Assembly: GCA_019359045.1 (NCBI GenBank)
Contig: JAHHIA010000002.1
Location: 242,401 to 306,400 of the forward strand
Reading direction: 5' to 3'
DNA from: Scytolyngbya sp. HA4215-MV1
Lineage (GTDB): Bacteria; Cyanobacteriota; Cyanobacteriia; Leptolyngbyales; Leptolyngbyaceae
DNA: 64,000 nucleotides
Positions 1-9,053 of the stretch are shown here, in pieces. Both the position numbers and the translations under genes were made by a program. How positions within the stretch are numbered: the stretch's first letter is position 1; the number at the start of each line of letters is the position of its first letter. The notes below the pieces were generated by a model. That model ran no database searches, was not told the origin of the DNA, and worked only from the letters and a program-made list of their open reading frames with translations.

Positions 1-2
1 AA

Positions 3-965
3 GTGGGCGAACGCTTGATCCAGCAAGTGCACGACTACAACCCCAACATTTTGGTGGATGCCGGTTTTCATGTACGATCGGGGTCTGCCAGAATCGCGAC
101 CAGCAGCGGAGTATACGCCGAGCGTAGCAGTCAAACGCTCAGCGCCAGTCTATCGGGGAACTTAGTTCGGGGCGAAGACTTTTTGCAGGCATACAGCTAC
201 GATGTCACCCGCGATCGCACCCCAGACTACGACCTGATTCTCAAAGAGCTCCTGCAAAAATATCAATGGGCAGAGCAACCTGCCACCATTCACAGTGGCA
301 CTTTCCCCATACTCTTTACCCCGCGCGCGGCTGCTAGCACCCTGGGCAGATTGTTTGACACGATCTTGTCAGGGCAAGTGGTTGTCCAACGGGCATCTCC
401 CCTGGCGGATAAAGTCGGAGAAAAATTATTTGACGATCGCTTCACGTTGTTTGAAGATCCCACCCTCGGGCCTTCTGCTTGCACCTTCGACGACGAAGGC
501 ACACCCACCAGCCGCAAAGTCTTAATCGATCAAGGGACTGTAACGGGGTTTTATTGGGATCGCCGCTGGGCGGCGCGGGCAGGCTGTGAATCGACGGGCA
601 ATGGGTTCCGGGGAGGGCTGTCCCGTCCTGGCCCTGATCTGGTTAACCTCTGCATGGCTCCTGGCAAAACCGCTACGGCTGACCTAATTGCTGGCATCGA
701 AGAAGGGCTGATCGTGGATCAAGTCTTAGGTGCAGGGCAATCGAATCAATTGGCGGGGGAGTTTTCGGTCAACCTGGATCTGGGCTATAAAGTCGAGAAG
801 GGACAGATTGTAGGACGAGTCAAAAACACAATGGTGGCAGGCAGCATTTTTGAGGCGTTCCAGCAACTAGTTGACCTGGGCGATCGACCCGAATGGGTTG
901 GAGGAGGTGCTTATTTACCCAGTTTGTTGTTTGAGGCGTTAGGTGTTTCGGCACGGCAGGGCTAA
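3..965 (+). CDS. TldE/PmbA-like metalloprotease-family protein (5' end outside window)
   Basis: The reading frame runs in from the window edge, so the first visible GTG is not a reliable start; the family is usually about 430-450 residues and roughly 320 are seen. TldD and TldE (PmbA) form a heterodimeric protease that trims peptides in the cytoplasm. The visible part carries family hallmarks: a TPRAAASTLGRLFD-like helix, the GEKLFDDRFTLFEDP stretch, the FDDEGTPT segment and the TGNGFRGG glycine-rich segment. No HExxxH zinc motif is visible, which fits the non-catalytic TldE/PmbA partner, although the motif of TldD would lie in the missing N-terminal part. The gene ends about 80 bases before a DUF3153 gene on the same strand. 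Confidence 0.85.
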   Translation: MGERLIQQVHDYNPNILVDAGFHVRSGSARIATSSGVYAERSSQTLSASLSGNLVRGEDFLQAYSYDVTRDRTPDYDLILKELLQKYQWAEQPATIHSGTFPILFTPRAAASTLGRLFDTILSGQVVVQRASPLADKVGEKLFDDRFTLFEDPTLGPSACTFDDEGTPTSRKVLIDQGTVTGFYWDRRWAARAGCESTGNGFRGGLSRPGPDLVNLCMAPGKTATADLIAGIEEGLIVDQVLGAGQSNQLAGEFSVNLDLGYKVEKGQIVGRVKNTMVAGSIFEAFQQLVDLGDRPEWVGGGAYLPSLLFEALGVSARQG

Positions 966-1043
966 GCAAGAATCTGAAGAATTTGGTTTGGGAGCCGGAG
1001 ACAAGGGACTTCAGACTGTAGACTTTAGACAGCTTTCGGTCTG

Positions 1044-1910
1044 GTGTCTCTCGTCCTACTTTCTGATATGCCCTCTAGAAGTTTTGCCTCTCCCCATCGC
1101 ACGTTCCGGCGAGGATTGATTCGCCTCCTGGCGCGGTGGCGTGTGCTTTGGATTATCGTACTGGCAGCACTAATGCTGTCTGGCTGTGTGCATTATGACG
1201 TGGGGATCAATTTCGATAGCCCCAATCGGGGAGAAATTGTGCAACATATCCGCTGGCAAGACCAGTTGACAGCGTTTAGTAATCCTTCATTGCGCCAATG
1301 GGTGGATGATCTCGATCGCCGCGCCCATCAGCTCCAGGGCAGAACGAAACGCATTTCCGATCGCGAAATCAGCGTCATCATTCCCTTCAGCAGTGCCACC
1401 GATTTAGAAACCAAATTCAATGAATTTCTCAATCCCAGCGCTGAAAGCCGCCGTCCCCTTGCCAGTCAGAGTGGCGCCGAGCTACCCGACTTTACCTCTC
1501 AACTCAGTGTCTCTCAAAATAATTTCTTCTTTTTGCAGCGAATTCACTTGAGCTACGATCTGGATTTGCGATCGCTCGGTCTGCTAGCCAGTAATGGGAA
1601 TTTGCTATTTAGCCCAGATTCGTTACTAGAACTGGAATTTAATCTACATACTCCCTGGGGCGCACGCAACCTGGTTGCTGCCAGCTCCAAAGCACAGCGT
1701 TCGACGACTTCAAGCCAATCTTCCACTGCTGAGGTTCAACAACAAGGAAAAGATCTGAGCTGGAATTTGAAGCCAGGACAGATCAATCATTTAGAAACGA
1801 CATTTTGGCTACCCAATCCACTCGGCATTGGCACTGTAATGATTGTTTCGCTTGTGGTTTTAGGGACTTATCTCAAGACCCAATTTTTGCCCACCGCACC
1901 AACGCCTTAA
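1044..1910 (+). CDS. DUF3153 family membrane-anchored lipoprotein-like protein
   Basis: This resembles the cyanobacterial DUF3153 family, whose function is unknown. A hydrophobic stretch (about residues 33-47) ends in LSGC, which looks like a lipobox, so the protein is probably exported and lipidated. A second hydrophobic segment near the C-terminus (about 260-278) suggests a membrane anchor. The middle holds the conserved start of the mature domain (VHYDVGINFDSPNRGEIVQ) and a Ser/Thr/Gln-rich linker at about 215-235. The listed start is GTG; an ATG at 1068 is an alternative and leaves the signal region intact. A strong hairpin follows the stop. Confidence 0.75.
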   Translation: MSLVLLSDMPSRSFASPHRTFRRGLIRLLARWRVLWIIVLAALMLSGCVHYDVGINFDSPNRGEIVQHIRWQDQLTAFSNPSLRQWVDDLDRRAHQLQGRTKRISDREISVIIPFSSATDLETKFNEFLNPSAESRRPLASQSGAELPDFTSQLSVSQNNFFFLQRIHLSYDLDLRSLGLLASNGNLLFSPDSLLELEFNLHTPWGARNLVAASSKAQRSTTSSQSSTAEVQQQGKDLSWNLKPGQINHLETTFWLPNPLGIGTVMIVSLVVLGTYLKTQFLPTAPTP

Positions 1911-1923
1911 GGTTTTGAGTCAC

Positions 1924-1960
1924 TATTTGGGGTGAGTTGCATCGCAACTCACCCCAAATA
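1924..1960. terminator. Perfect 17-bp hairpin between convergent genes
   Basis: Bases 1924-1940 and 1944-1960 are exact inverted repeats separated by three bases. The hairpin lies between the DUF3153 stop (1910) and the stop of the leftward FHA gene (1995), so it can serve as a bidirectional terminator. There is no clear T-tract on either side. Confidence 0.6.
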
Positions 1961-1994
1961 TCGGGATACTTTCATGTTGAGCGAGAAGAATCCA

Positions 1995-2798
1995 TTAGCG
2001 ATGCAGGAAGCGATCGAGAATTTCCGCCTGCTGATCGTCACTCAGTACTTGCAAGCTCGTTAAAGATTCTTCTTGATAGGCAGTTCTGGGACGACGGAAT
2101 AACAGCGTATCTTTATCGCCGGACAGCCGACTGTCCCAATCGACCGAGATCTCTTCCGGTTCTAGCTCATCCTCATCTAGACCATCCTCCAATGCATCAA
2201 ATGCGCCCAACGAATTCAACTGAGCCAAAACTTCAGCCGGTGCGTCTTCGATAACTTGAGTTCCATGACAAATAAAAAAATTAAATGCCAGACTACCTAA
2301 ACGAATGCGATCTCCGTCTTTGAGCGGCATGGCATGGCGAATTGGCTCACTGTTGATGTAAGAACCATTCGTGCTGTTCAAATCGATGAGGTAAAAGCCT
2401 TTGCCTGGTTTGTACTGAATTGCCGCATGAAGGCGGGACATCCGCTTGTCCGAAACTTTGAGGGTAAGACGCCGATCTCGTCCAATTACCCAAAGCATTC
2501 GAGGCGTGTAAACTGCCTGCGTTTTGCCTTTGGGCAAATTGGTAATCAGGTACGCCCCTTCCCCTTGCACCACTGCCTGAACATATTGAGACGTTTCTTG
2601 TCTCCGGTAGTGATTGTTCCCGTCCTCTAAATCCAGGATTTCATCTAGCAGATTGCGATGCTGTTCATACAGTCTCAAAAACACACGGTATAGCCCCAAG
2701 CGTTCTTCCAACTCATCTGCACTGGTTGAGTCGATCGCTGGTAAGGATGAAGGGGGAGTTGGAGCGTGTGATTCTAACATAAGGTCCGAAAAGTGCAA
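1995..2798 (-). CDS. FHA domain-containing protein
   Basis: The forkhead-associated domain occupies about residues 100-175 and shows the signature residues: Gly106-Arg107 in the first strand, Ser121-Arg122-x-His124, and Asn141-Ser-Thr-Asn144-Gly145. FHA domains bind phosphothreonine peptides, so the protein probably acts as an adaptor in Ser/Thr kinase signalling; a large Ser/Thr kinase is encoded at 51.6-54 kb, but no direct link can be shown. The N-terminal 95 residues are helical and unassigned, and the C-terminal 90 residues are acidic (rich in Asp/Glu around 205-225). No transmembrane segment is seen, so it is likely cytoplasmic. Confidence 0.85.
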   Translation of the reverse strand: MHFSDLMLESHAPTPPSSLPAIDSTSADELEERLGLYRVFLRLYEQHRNLLDEILDLEDGNNHYRRQETSQYVQAVVQGEGAYLITNLPKGKTQAVYTPRMLWVIGRDRRLTLKVSDKRMSRLHAAIQYKPGKGFYLIDLNSTNGSYINSEPIRHAMPLKDGDRIRLGSLAFNFFICHGTQVIEDAPAEVLAQLNSLGAFDALEDGLDEDELEPEEISVDWDSRLSGDKDTLLFRRPRTAYQEESLTSLQVLSDDQQAEILDRFLHR

Positions 2799-2822
2799 AT
2801 CTGAGTTTGTAGGGGGGATGTG

Positions 2823-3095
2823 CTAGACATTCATGATTTTTAGAAAGCCTGATTGATCAACGCTTTCCAAAAAACGAAGATGCCTTTGCAAGGCGACTAT
2901 ATTCTCTAGTGTCAAAGCAAAATGCGGATGGCAGAATTGTGAGACAGACGCTCTGAACGACTCTTGCAACCCAAGTTGAAAAGTCAAAATGGCGATGGGA
3001 AGCAGTCTCAGAATCAATTCATGTGTTCTAAACAGGGAGATTTCCGTTATTTTCAGCTTAAAGTGCATTAGTACGGATCGTAACCGCACAATCAC
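2823..3095 (-). CDS. Unrecognised 90-aa open reading frame
   Basis: I do not recognise this protein. It lies 24 bases upstream of the FHA gene on the same strand and downstream of another unrecognised leftward frame, so the three could be co-transcribed. The sequence has a hydrophobic patch at about residues 30-42 and an amphipathic C-terminus. The local base composition is more AT-rich than in the flanking genes. It may be a spurious frame or a decayed 3' part of the gene at 3156-3470. Confidence 0.25.
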   Translation of the reverse strand: MIVRLRSVLMHFKLKITEISLFRTHELILRLLPIAILTFQLGLQESFRASVSQFCHPHFALTLENIVALQRHLRFLESVDQSGFLKIMNV

Positions 3096-3155
3096 TCAGG
3101 ATGATGACAGTTTCCAGCGCAGGTTATGCAAAAATTGATATTTTTACTGACAATT

Positions 3156-3470
3156 TTAATCTCCTCCTTGAAAGCACTGCGCTAATTCAGAGAAAGAGGA
3201 CTGAGGGATGCAGAAGTCAACTGGCTCTGTATCTAGGGCTTCCGCAAGGATTGGCAAAAGGTTCATCAATTGATTTGGGTGTTCAAAGATTAGGTGAATC
3301 AAAGCTGGAAAAACGCTCGTTGCGGTGGTATCTAATCCATGATCTTTGGTGGGTTCTGCCACGAGCGTTAAGATTTTTTTCACTCCCCTCTCATCTGGGT
3401 GCTGCAAGACACCAGATTTTGTCTTTGTTAGGATGTAAACGCGATCGCCTCTGGGCAGTCCACTCATTCG
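3156..3470 (-). CDS. Hypothetical protein, 104 aa
   Basis: I do not recognise the family. The composition looks coding: a basic N-terminus (SGLPRGDRVYILTKTKSG), then a stretch with regularly spaced hydrophobic residues (HLIFEHPNQLMNLLPILAEAL). I chose the ATG at 3470; an upstream ATG at 3539 would overlap the divergent gene that begins at 3496. With the shorter start the two genes diverge with a 25-base gap. A rightward frame of 131 codons covers the same bases but looks less protein-like. Confidence 0.45.
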   Translation of the reverse strand, partial: RMSGLPRGDRVYILTKTKSGVLQHPDERGVKKILTLVAEPTKDHGLDTTATSVFPALIHLIFEHPNQLMNLLPILAEALDTEPVDFCIPQSSFSELAQCFQGGD

Positions 3471-3495
3471 ACTTCTACCCTCTTGAGGAGCCTTA

Positions 3496-4437
3496 ATGTC
3501 AGTGCCGAGTTGTTCGCTTTCGCTTCTGGTTGCCCGCACCGATGTGCAATTTATGATGCAGACACTGCCTCATCTGGTGCGGATGTGTAATTATCCGTTT
3601 GTCGATCGCTTACTAGTACTCGATACCAGCGAACTGGCAGGAGATTATCTCAAGCGTCCAGGGATTGGAACGCTGGAGCAGTTGCGCGATTGTGCTCAGC
3701 AACTCCTCGATGCTGGAGTGGTGGATCGGGTGGTCGATTTGGATCGCTCGAAAGCCTACCGCGATCGTATCTATCCCAAGCACTTTGATGCTTATGTACA
3801 GGAAACCCACAACTACCGAGGTGCGCCGGTTCTGGGGTACATTTTTTGTATTGAAGAAGCCAAAGGCGATTACGTCCTGTTTTTTGACAGTGACATGCTG
3901 CTTTACCAGTCTCCTAACTACAACTGGATTGAAGCGGGCATTCAACTGATGCAGGTGCGTCCTGATATTGCCAATGTACTGCCACTGGCGGGACCTCCTA
4001 GCGATCAGGGTGGACTGGCATATCAAAAAGCTAAATGTGAGTATGACCCGGCAGGCTTTTATCGGTTTAAGCGATTTACCAGTCGGCGGTTCATGGTCGA
4101 TCGTCAACGCTTCAACGACCTACTGCCTCTCCATGTCTCTTGGCTCAACTCTCGCCGCAAACCGCGTTGGATGCCCAGTTGGTTTGAAATCTTCCAGGCT
4201 CGGTTTACGGGAAAGGGAGGGCTGGCGCGTTGGGAAGACTTGATGACTGAACGCTTTGAGGCAACCGCTTTCTTTCGAGCAGATTTGGATACTCCCAACG
4301 CCTGGACGATTCATCCCTGGGGCCATGGCGAAGAGTTTATTCAGGCGTTGCCCGACATCATTCAAAAAATTGAAGCAGGCTGGTATCCACCCGAACAGGC
4401 AGGACAGTACGATTTACAGTTGAAATATTGGTTGTAA
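3496..4437 (+). CDS. Glycosyltransferase-like (GT-A fold) protein
   Basis: This is a 313-residue cytoplasmic protein with a GT-A-like pattern. The N-terminal strand (CSLSLLVARTDVQF) is followed by a helix with LPHLVRMCNYPF and then a strand (VDRLLVLDTS). The metal-binding DxD-type motif is Asp131-Ser-Asp133 in the context YVLFFDSDMLLYQ. The C-terminal part is rich in Trp, Phe and Arg, and it contains an HPWGHGEEF segment. The donor and acceptor cannot be told from the sequence. It ends 10 bases from the convergent der gene. Confidence 0.65.
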   Translation: MSVPSCSLSLLVARTDVQFMMQTLPHLVRMCNYPFVDRLLVLDTSELAGDYLKRPGIGTLEQLRDCAQQLLDAGVVDRVVDLDRSKAYRDRIYPKHFDAYVQETHNYRGAPVLGYIFCIEEAKGDYVLFFDSDMLLYQSPNYNWIEAGIQLMQVRPDIANVLPLAGPPSDQGGLAYQKAKCEYDPAGFYRFKRFTSRRFMVDRQRFNDLLPLHVSWLNSRRKPRWMPSWFEIFQARFTGKGGLARWEDLMTERFEATAFFRADLDTPNAWTIHPWGHGEEFIQALPDIIQKIEAGWYPPEQAGQYDLQLKYWL

Positions 4438-4447
4438 TGCTTGCTCG

Positions 4448-5809
4448 TTAGACCTTGGTTGCCCGGTTCGCACTGCTTCGCTCCATATCACGAACTTTTT
4501 TGCCCCGCCAAAGCAACCGAATCGGGGTGCCAGTAAAGCCTAACGATTGACGGAACTGCCGCTCGATATACCGCCGATAATTGTCATTGATTAAGTTGGG
4601 ATCATTGACAAAGAGGGCGATCGTCGGAGGACGGCTACTGACCTGAGTGCCATAGTAAATCTTTCCTTGTCGTCCCTGGCGGGTCGTCGGGGGTGAATGC
4701 CAGCGCACACCATCTTCGATGACTTCATTAATGACTGAGGTGCTGACACGCCGCTTGTGTTGTTCGGCTGCGATCTTCACCATGTCGAGAATTTTCTCAA
4801 CTCGTTGCCCAGTTTTGGCACTGACAAAGATCATTTCTGCCCATTCAGTAAAGTGCAGCCGATCTTGCAACAGTTTCTCGTGGTCATAAATGGTGTAGCT
4901 ATCTTTTTCAATCGCGTCCCATTTATTTACCACAATGATACAGGCGCGTCCATCATCAGCGATGCGTCCTGCCAGTTTTTGATCTTGCTCAGTCACTCCG
5001 TCCAGAGCATCAATCACCAACAACACAACATCTGCCCGGCGGATGGCTTTGAAAGCGCGGTTAATTCCAAAGAATTCAGCACCGTACTCCACATTTTTCT
5101 TTTTACGAATTCCTGCGGTATCAATCAGTCGATAGGGTTGCCCGTTATGTTCGACCAACATGTCGATTGCGTCTCGTGTCGTACCCGAAATGGGACTCAC
5201 GATCGCACGATTTTCACCAACAAAAGCGTTGAGCAAACTAGATTTACCCACGTTGGGACGACCCACGATCGCCACGCTGATTGGCTCAACTTCGGGAGCA
5301 TCTGTAGTAAGTGGCAGATAGGTGATCAGTTGATCGAGCAACTCCCCGGTGCCATTGCCATGAATCCCAGAAACAGCATAGGGTTCGCCCAAACCTAACT
5401 CCCAAAATTCTGCAGCTTGCATCACTCCCTGTTCGATGGACTCGCACTTGTTGACTGCTAGCAAGACAGGTACAGATTGTTGCCGCAACCAAGTTGCGAT
5501 TTCTTCATCGGCAGGCAGGGGACCTATCTGCCCATCGACAACAAAGATAGCGGCGCTGGATTCAGCCAAGGCAGCCATGGCTTGTTCGCGAATCAGCGGT
5601 AAAAATTCAGTGTCGTCGTCGAATACTAAGCCGCCTGTATCCACCACTAGAAAATCGCGATCGTTCCAGAATGCGCGCTGATAGGTGCGATCGCGCGTGA
5701 TGCCTGGTTCGTCAAAGACGATCGCTTCTTGTACGCCCGCCAATCGATTGACGATCGTCGATTTGCCCACATTAGGGCGACCAATAATAGCAACGATAGG
5801 CAGAGACAT
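4448..5809 (-). CDS. der: Ribosome biogenesis GTPase Der (EngA)
   Basis: Der has two tandem GTPase domains and is needed for maturation of the 50S ribosomal subunit. Both P-loops are present as GRPNVGKS (about residues 10-17 and 183-190). The G3 motifs are DTGG and DTAG, and the G4 motifs are NKCE and NKWD. The C-terminal KH-like domain (about 350-440) contains the conserved [10 protein letters not shown] stretch. The length of 453 residues is normal for the family. The gene is convergent with the glycosyltransferase-like gene. Confidence 0.98.
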   Translation of the reverse strand: MSLPIVAIIGRPNVGKSTIVNRLAGVQEAIVFDEPGITRDRTYQRAFWNDRDFLVVDTGGLVFDDDTEFLPLIREQAMAALAESSAAIFVVDGQIGPLPADEEIATWLRQQSVPVLLAVNKCESIEQGVMQAAEFWELGLGEPYAVSGIHGNGTGELLDQLITYLPLTTDAPEVEPISVAIVGRPNVGKSSLLNAFVGENRAIVSPISGTTRDAIDMLVEHNGQPYRLIDTAGIRKKKNVEYGAEFFGINRAFKAIRRADVVLLVIDALDGVTEQDQKLAGRIADDGRACIIVVNKWDAIEKDSYTIYDHEKLLQDRLHFTEWAEMIFVSAKTGQRVEKILDMVKIAAEQHKRRVSTSVINEVIEDGVRWHSPPTTRQGRQGKIYYGTQVSSRPPTIALFVNDPNLINDNYRRYIERQFRQSLGFTGTPIRLLWRGKKVRDMERSSANRATKV

Positions 5810-6032
5810 AAGTTCAAGGAGGAAGGATGGGAGAGAAAAATACAGAAGGTATCAATAAGCGTGTCGAAATATTTCTGATGAATTAGGAATTGCTAAATCT
5901 CAGTCCTTTATTGTAGCGAGATTTTTACTAGCCATGAACTTGCTCCACAAATCTCTCCCTACTTCAGAATGCTTGTGATCTTGAAACCAGACCGCATAAT
6001 GAGAATAAATCCCCTGTTTGGAGGTTGTGCAG

Positions 6033-6588
6033 ATGGTTTTAAGCGCTCAGCAATTGGAAGCTCTGATGCCCGATGCCAGATAGCTTTTGAGTAATGAGCC
6101 AGAGATGGAAAGTTCCTTGCATTACGCAGAACTGGCGTTACTGGTTGCTTGCTTAGAGTGGCTGTGGTGCGATCTCACTGACTTTATCGATTCCGGACAC
6201 CAGAATATTTCTGGTTTTCCCCCGAACACTTGGAATTTGAGGGATATTGCCTGATTGGGCACGAATATAACCAATTGTCCCCAATCACTAGGGCGGGTTC
6301 TGGAGTGAAGAACTGGGTTTATATCTGGGGGTAGAAGCCAACCAACTGCGCTATTTCAGTTTGGATGGCATCAAAGTGCCCACTCTAGAAGAATCGCTGC
6401 TTGCAGTTAAAGCTGAAGCGATCGCGGTGACCGAAATGGCTGCCGCTGCCGAAGCGAATGCTGCCGCGATCGAAAATAAACTGACACAGGAAAAGCAAGC
6501 CCGATAAACTGCACAACAGCGGACTGAGCAGTTAGCTGAACGCTTGCGATCGTTGGGAATTGATCCCGATACTGTGCCTAGGACTTAG
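6033..6588 (+). pseudogene. Decayed Uma2-family (DUF820) endonuclease gene, copy 1
   Basis: Pieces of a Uma2-type PD-(D/E)XK family protein can be read in changing frames. The start (VLSAQQLEALMPDA) is followed by an in-frame TAG. The next piece is MESSLHYAELALLVACLEWL. After an apparent internal deletion comes TPEYFWFSPEHLEFEGY, then a frame change to LGLYLGVEANQLRYFSLDG. An Ala/Glu-rich coil broken by a TGA follows, and the end is [15 protein letters not shown]. The deletion falls where the catalytic core would be. The remnant ends 11 bases inside the 3' end of the leftward fni gene. Confidence 0.85.
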
Positions 6589-7630
6589 GTTGTAGCGCTT
6601 GAGAGTGGCGCAAAGCTGCCAAGGTCTCATTGCCTGTACAAAACAACACAGTCGTGATTTCTGCAATTAATATTTGGGTCAGTAAGTGAAGTGCTTCTAC
6701 CGATTCATTGGCAGCCTGTAAAAAAGGAAACGCCAGTCCTGCCAAGTCCGCTCCCAGGGCGATCGCCTTTGCAACTTCCAATCCATTGCGTAAACCACCT
6801 GAAGCAATTAACGGAACCTGAGGGGCGATCTTGTGGATACTTGTAATACATTCAGCCGTCGGTAATCCCCAATCTGCAAACGTTTTGCCTAAGCGCCGCT
6901 GTTGAGCATCTTTGGCTCGTTCACTTTCCACCTTCGCCCAGGAGGTGCCGCCTGCCCCTGCTACGTCGATCGCACTGATCCCCACATCAATCAACCGTTG
7001 TGCCATTCTGGCTGAGATCCCATTGCCGACCTCTTTCGCAATGATGGGCACAGGCAATTTGTGACAGAGCATTTCAATTTTCTCTAGAAGCCCTCTGAAA
7101 TTGGTGTCACCATTGGTTTGGACACATTCCTGCAACGGATTGAGATGCAAGATCAAGGCATCCGCTTCTAGCAAATCCACCACTTTGAGGCACTCATCTA
7201 AGCCATAGCGGTAATTTAATTGCACTGCACCCAAATTGGCGAATAAAGGAATATTAGGGGCGATTGTCCGGACTGCAAATGTATCCGCCACTTCCGGCTG
7301 TTCCACAGCAACCCGCTGTGACCCTACTCCCATTGCCAATCCATAGCACTGAGCAACTTCAGCTAAGCGGAAATTAATCAGCCTTGCCTGCTCTGTTCCT
7401 CCGGTCATGGAAGAGATGAGTAAGGGTGCCCCTAGGGTTTTCCCTAAAAAGGAAGTTGTTAAATCGATATCTTGGCGATCGATTTCTGGCAAACAACAAT
7501 GGATAAATCGGTAGTGCTCAAAACCATTGGTCGTCTCATGACACTGCACATCCTCATCCAAACAAATCCGCAAATGGTCCGCTTTACGAGCCTGGGTTTC
7601 TAAAGCAGGATTTGACGAGACATTCATCAT
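6578..7630 (-). CDS. fni: Type 2 isopentenyl-diphosphate delta-isomerase
   Basis: This FMN- and NADPH-dependent enzyme interconverts isopentenyl and dimethylallyl diphosphate, supplying precursors for carotenoids, the phytyl chain and quinones. Cyanobacteria generally use this type. Visible family features are the N-terminal [19 protein letters not shown] near residue 75, the HLNPLQE segment (His-Leu-Asn with Gln), KEVGNGIS, the AGAGGTSW loop and the C-terminal FMN-phosphate site [20 protein letters not shown]. The 350-residue length is typical. A second ATG follows the first, so the start is uncertain by one codon. Confidence 0.97.
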   Translation of the reverse strand: MMNVSSNPALETQARKADHLRICLDEDVQCHETTNGFEHYRFIHCCLPEIDRQDIDLTTSFLGKTLGAPLLISSMTGGTEQARLINFRLAEVAQCYGLAMGVGSQRVAVEQPEVADTFAVRTIAPNIPLFANLGAVQLNYRYGLDECLKVVDLLEADALILHLNPLQECVQTNGDTNFRGLLEKIEMLCHKLPVPIIAKEVGNGISARMAQRLIDVGISAIDVAGAGGTSWAKVESERAKDAQQRRLGKTFADWGLPTAECITSIHKIAPQVPLIASGGLRNGLEVAKAIALGADLAGLAFPFLQAANESVEALHLLTQILIAEITTVLFCTGNETLAALRHSQALQPKS

Positions 7631-7841
7631 AGAGAATTTTTAGCTTGAAGATTTTAGATTGAAAATTTTAGATGAATCGCAATTGGGAAGGAATTGGTGT
7701 CAGAGATCAAAAATCAAGTGTCAGAGATGAGATCGCAGAGATCAGGTTCCAAATTTTAGGTTTCAGAGCATCGGTCATCCGAATCAGAACTCAAAGCTTC
7801 CTTCTCTTTTCTCTCCCCTTACCCCTTGAGCCCTTCATCCC

Positions 7842-8417
7842 TCATGCCCGCCCACCTCGAATCAATTCCACCCCATCTCTGCCATCCAAATCTTGGACAT
7901 AAACTCTGACTTGTTCTTCCTGAGCGGTTGGCAATTTTTTACCCACAAAGTCTGGATGGATCGGAACTTCTCGGTGTCCGCGATCGACCATCACAATCAA
8001 GCGAATGATTTCGGGGCGTCCGTAATCGTTGACAGCATTGAGAGCAGCCCGAATCGTTCGCCCTTTGAAAATAACATCATCCACCAGAACGACGGTCTTC
8101 CCTGAGAGGTCAAAAGAAATATCATTTTTGGCAGGCGTACGGAGTCCAATTTGATCCAGATCATCTCGGTAAAAGGTGATATCTAAAGCCCCTACAGGAA
8201 CCTGGATTTGTTCGAGCAACTCTATCTGTCGGGCGATCGCTTGCGCGAGGGGCACTCCCCTGGTTTGAATGCCTAAAAGTACCAGCTTAGAAAGATCTCT
8301 CGATTTCTCAACCAACTGGGACGCCAGACGGTTGAGGGTACGACGAAGTTCTTCTGCTGAGAGTATTTCTACAACTTCAACGGGCATAGCGTTACAAATC
8401 TGAGGGGTCAATTCCAC
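7842..8417 (-). CDS. pyrR: PyrR: pyrimidine regulator / uracil phosphoribosyltransferase
   Basis: The family either attenuates pyr operons by binding mRNA or acts as a uracil phosphoribosyltransferase. The PRPP-binding loop is visible as [18 protein letters not shown] (about residues 108-125), with the family-typical DITFYRDDL segment upstream and [17 protein letters not shown] downstream. The length of 191 residues is slightly above the usual 180. No pyrimidine biosynthesis gene is adjacent, and no obvious PyrR-type leader is seen in the 160-base upstream gap it shares with the divergent gene at 8583. Confidence 0.95.
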   Translation of the reverse strand: MELTPQICNAMPVEVVEILSAEELRRTLNRLASQLVEKSRDLSKLVLLGIQTRGVPLAQAIARQIELLEQIQVPVGALDITFYRDDLDQIGLRTPAKNDISFDLSGKTVVLVDDVIFKGRTIRAALNAVNDYGRPEIIRLIVMVDRGHREVPIHPDFVGKKLPTAQEEQVRVYVQDLDGRDGVELIRGGRA

Positions 8418-8582
8418 TCTAAAGGGCGATCGGAGGAGTCACAATGCCCAATTCCACGATTTCACCGAAAAGAGTAATTTCAGAAAGTTAGGTAATCATG
8501 ACATTTGGTATCAACTTTAGCGAATAGGTGCGTAATTTTTTGTTGAAACCCAGATAGGTGGATATTGCATGGGTACTGAACG

Positions 8583-9020
8583 ATGTTTGAACAAAGGGTG
8601 TTTCACCAAATTTTGTCAGAGGTGCGTGAACTGACTCCCTATATTCAATTGAAATTGCCAGCCAGTCGTAGTTCGGTTCAACAACAGATGGGGTATCTTA
8701 TTACGGCACAGACCCGGCTTGAAGCGATGCAACAAAGGTTAATGGCTCTTCTTAAAAGGAGTGATAATCCTAAAATTCAAAGATTGGGACAGATGTTGTT
8801 GCGGATTGTGCAAGAACTTAGTCGCGATGCCAGAGAATTAAAACTCTTGGCAGAAGAATATCCGGTTGACCCAGAAGGCGCGGCTTCTTGTCTAGAAAGC
8901 CGCAAGAGCAAACAGCAAGATATCTTGCAATGGCTAGAATCAGCGGGAAAACCCCAAAAAGGTCATAATATCGCCGCAAAACAATTTGCATCTCAGTCCT
9001 TGCTGACCGCGAAATGTTAA
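8583..9020 (+). CDS. Hypothetical helical protein, 145 aa
   Basis: I do not recognise a family. The sequence is predicted to be almost wholly helical, with repeated Gln, Leu and Arg (QTRLEAMQQRLMALLKR; MLLRIVQELSRDARELK), which suggests a small coiled-coil or helical bundle. There is no signal peptide or membrane segment. It diverges from pyrR with a 165-base gap and converges on the cobD gene. The ATG at 8583 is the only sensible start. Confidence 0.55.
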   Translation: MFEQRVFHQILSEVRELTPYIQLKLPASRSSVQQQMGYLITAQTRLEAMQQRLMALLKRSDNPKIQRLGQMLLRIVQELSRDARELKLLAEEYPVDPEGAASCLESRKSKQQDILQWLESAGKPQKGHNIAAKQFASQSLLTAKC

Positions 9021-9053
9021 TGGTCTGTCGAGGAAAATTGATAGCTCACTTAC

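Noticed and set aside
3101-3496. Rightward 131-codon frame
   Set aside because: It overlaps a more protein-like leftward frame, has no clear ribosome site, and its composition (scattered Trp, Arg and Leu) looks random.
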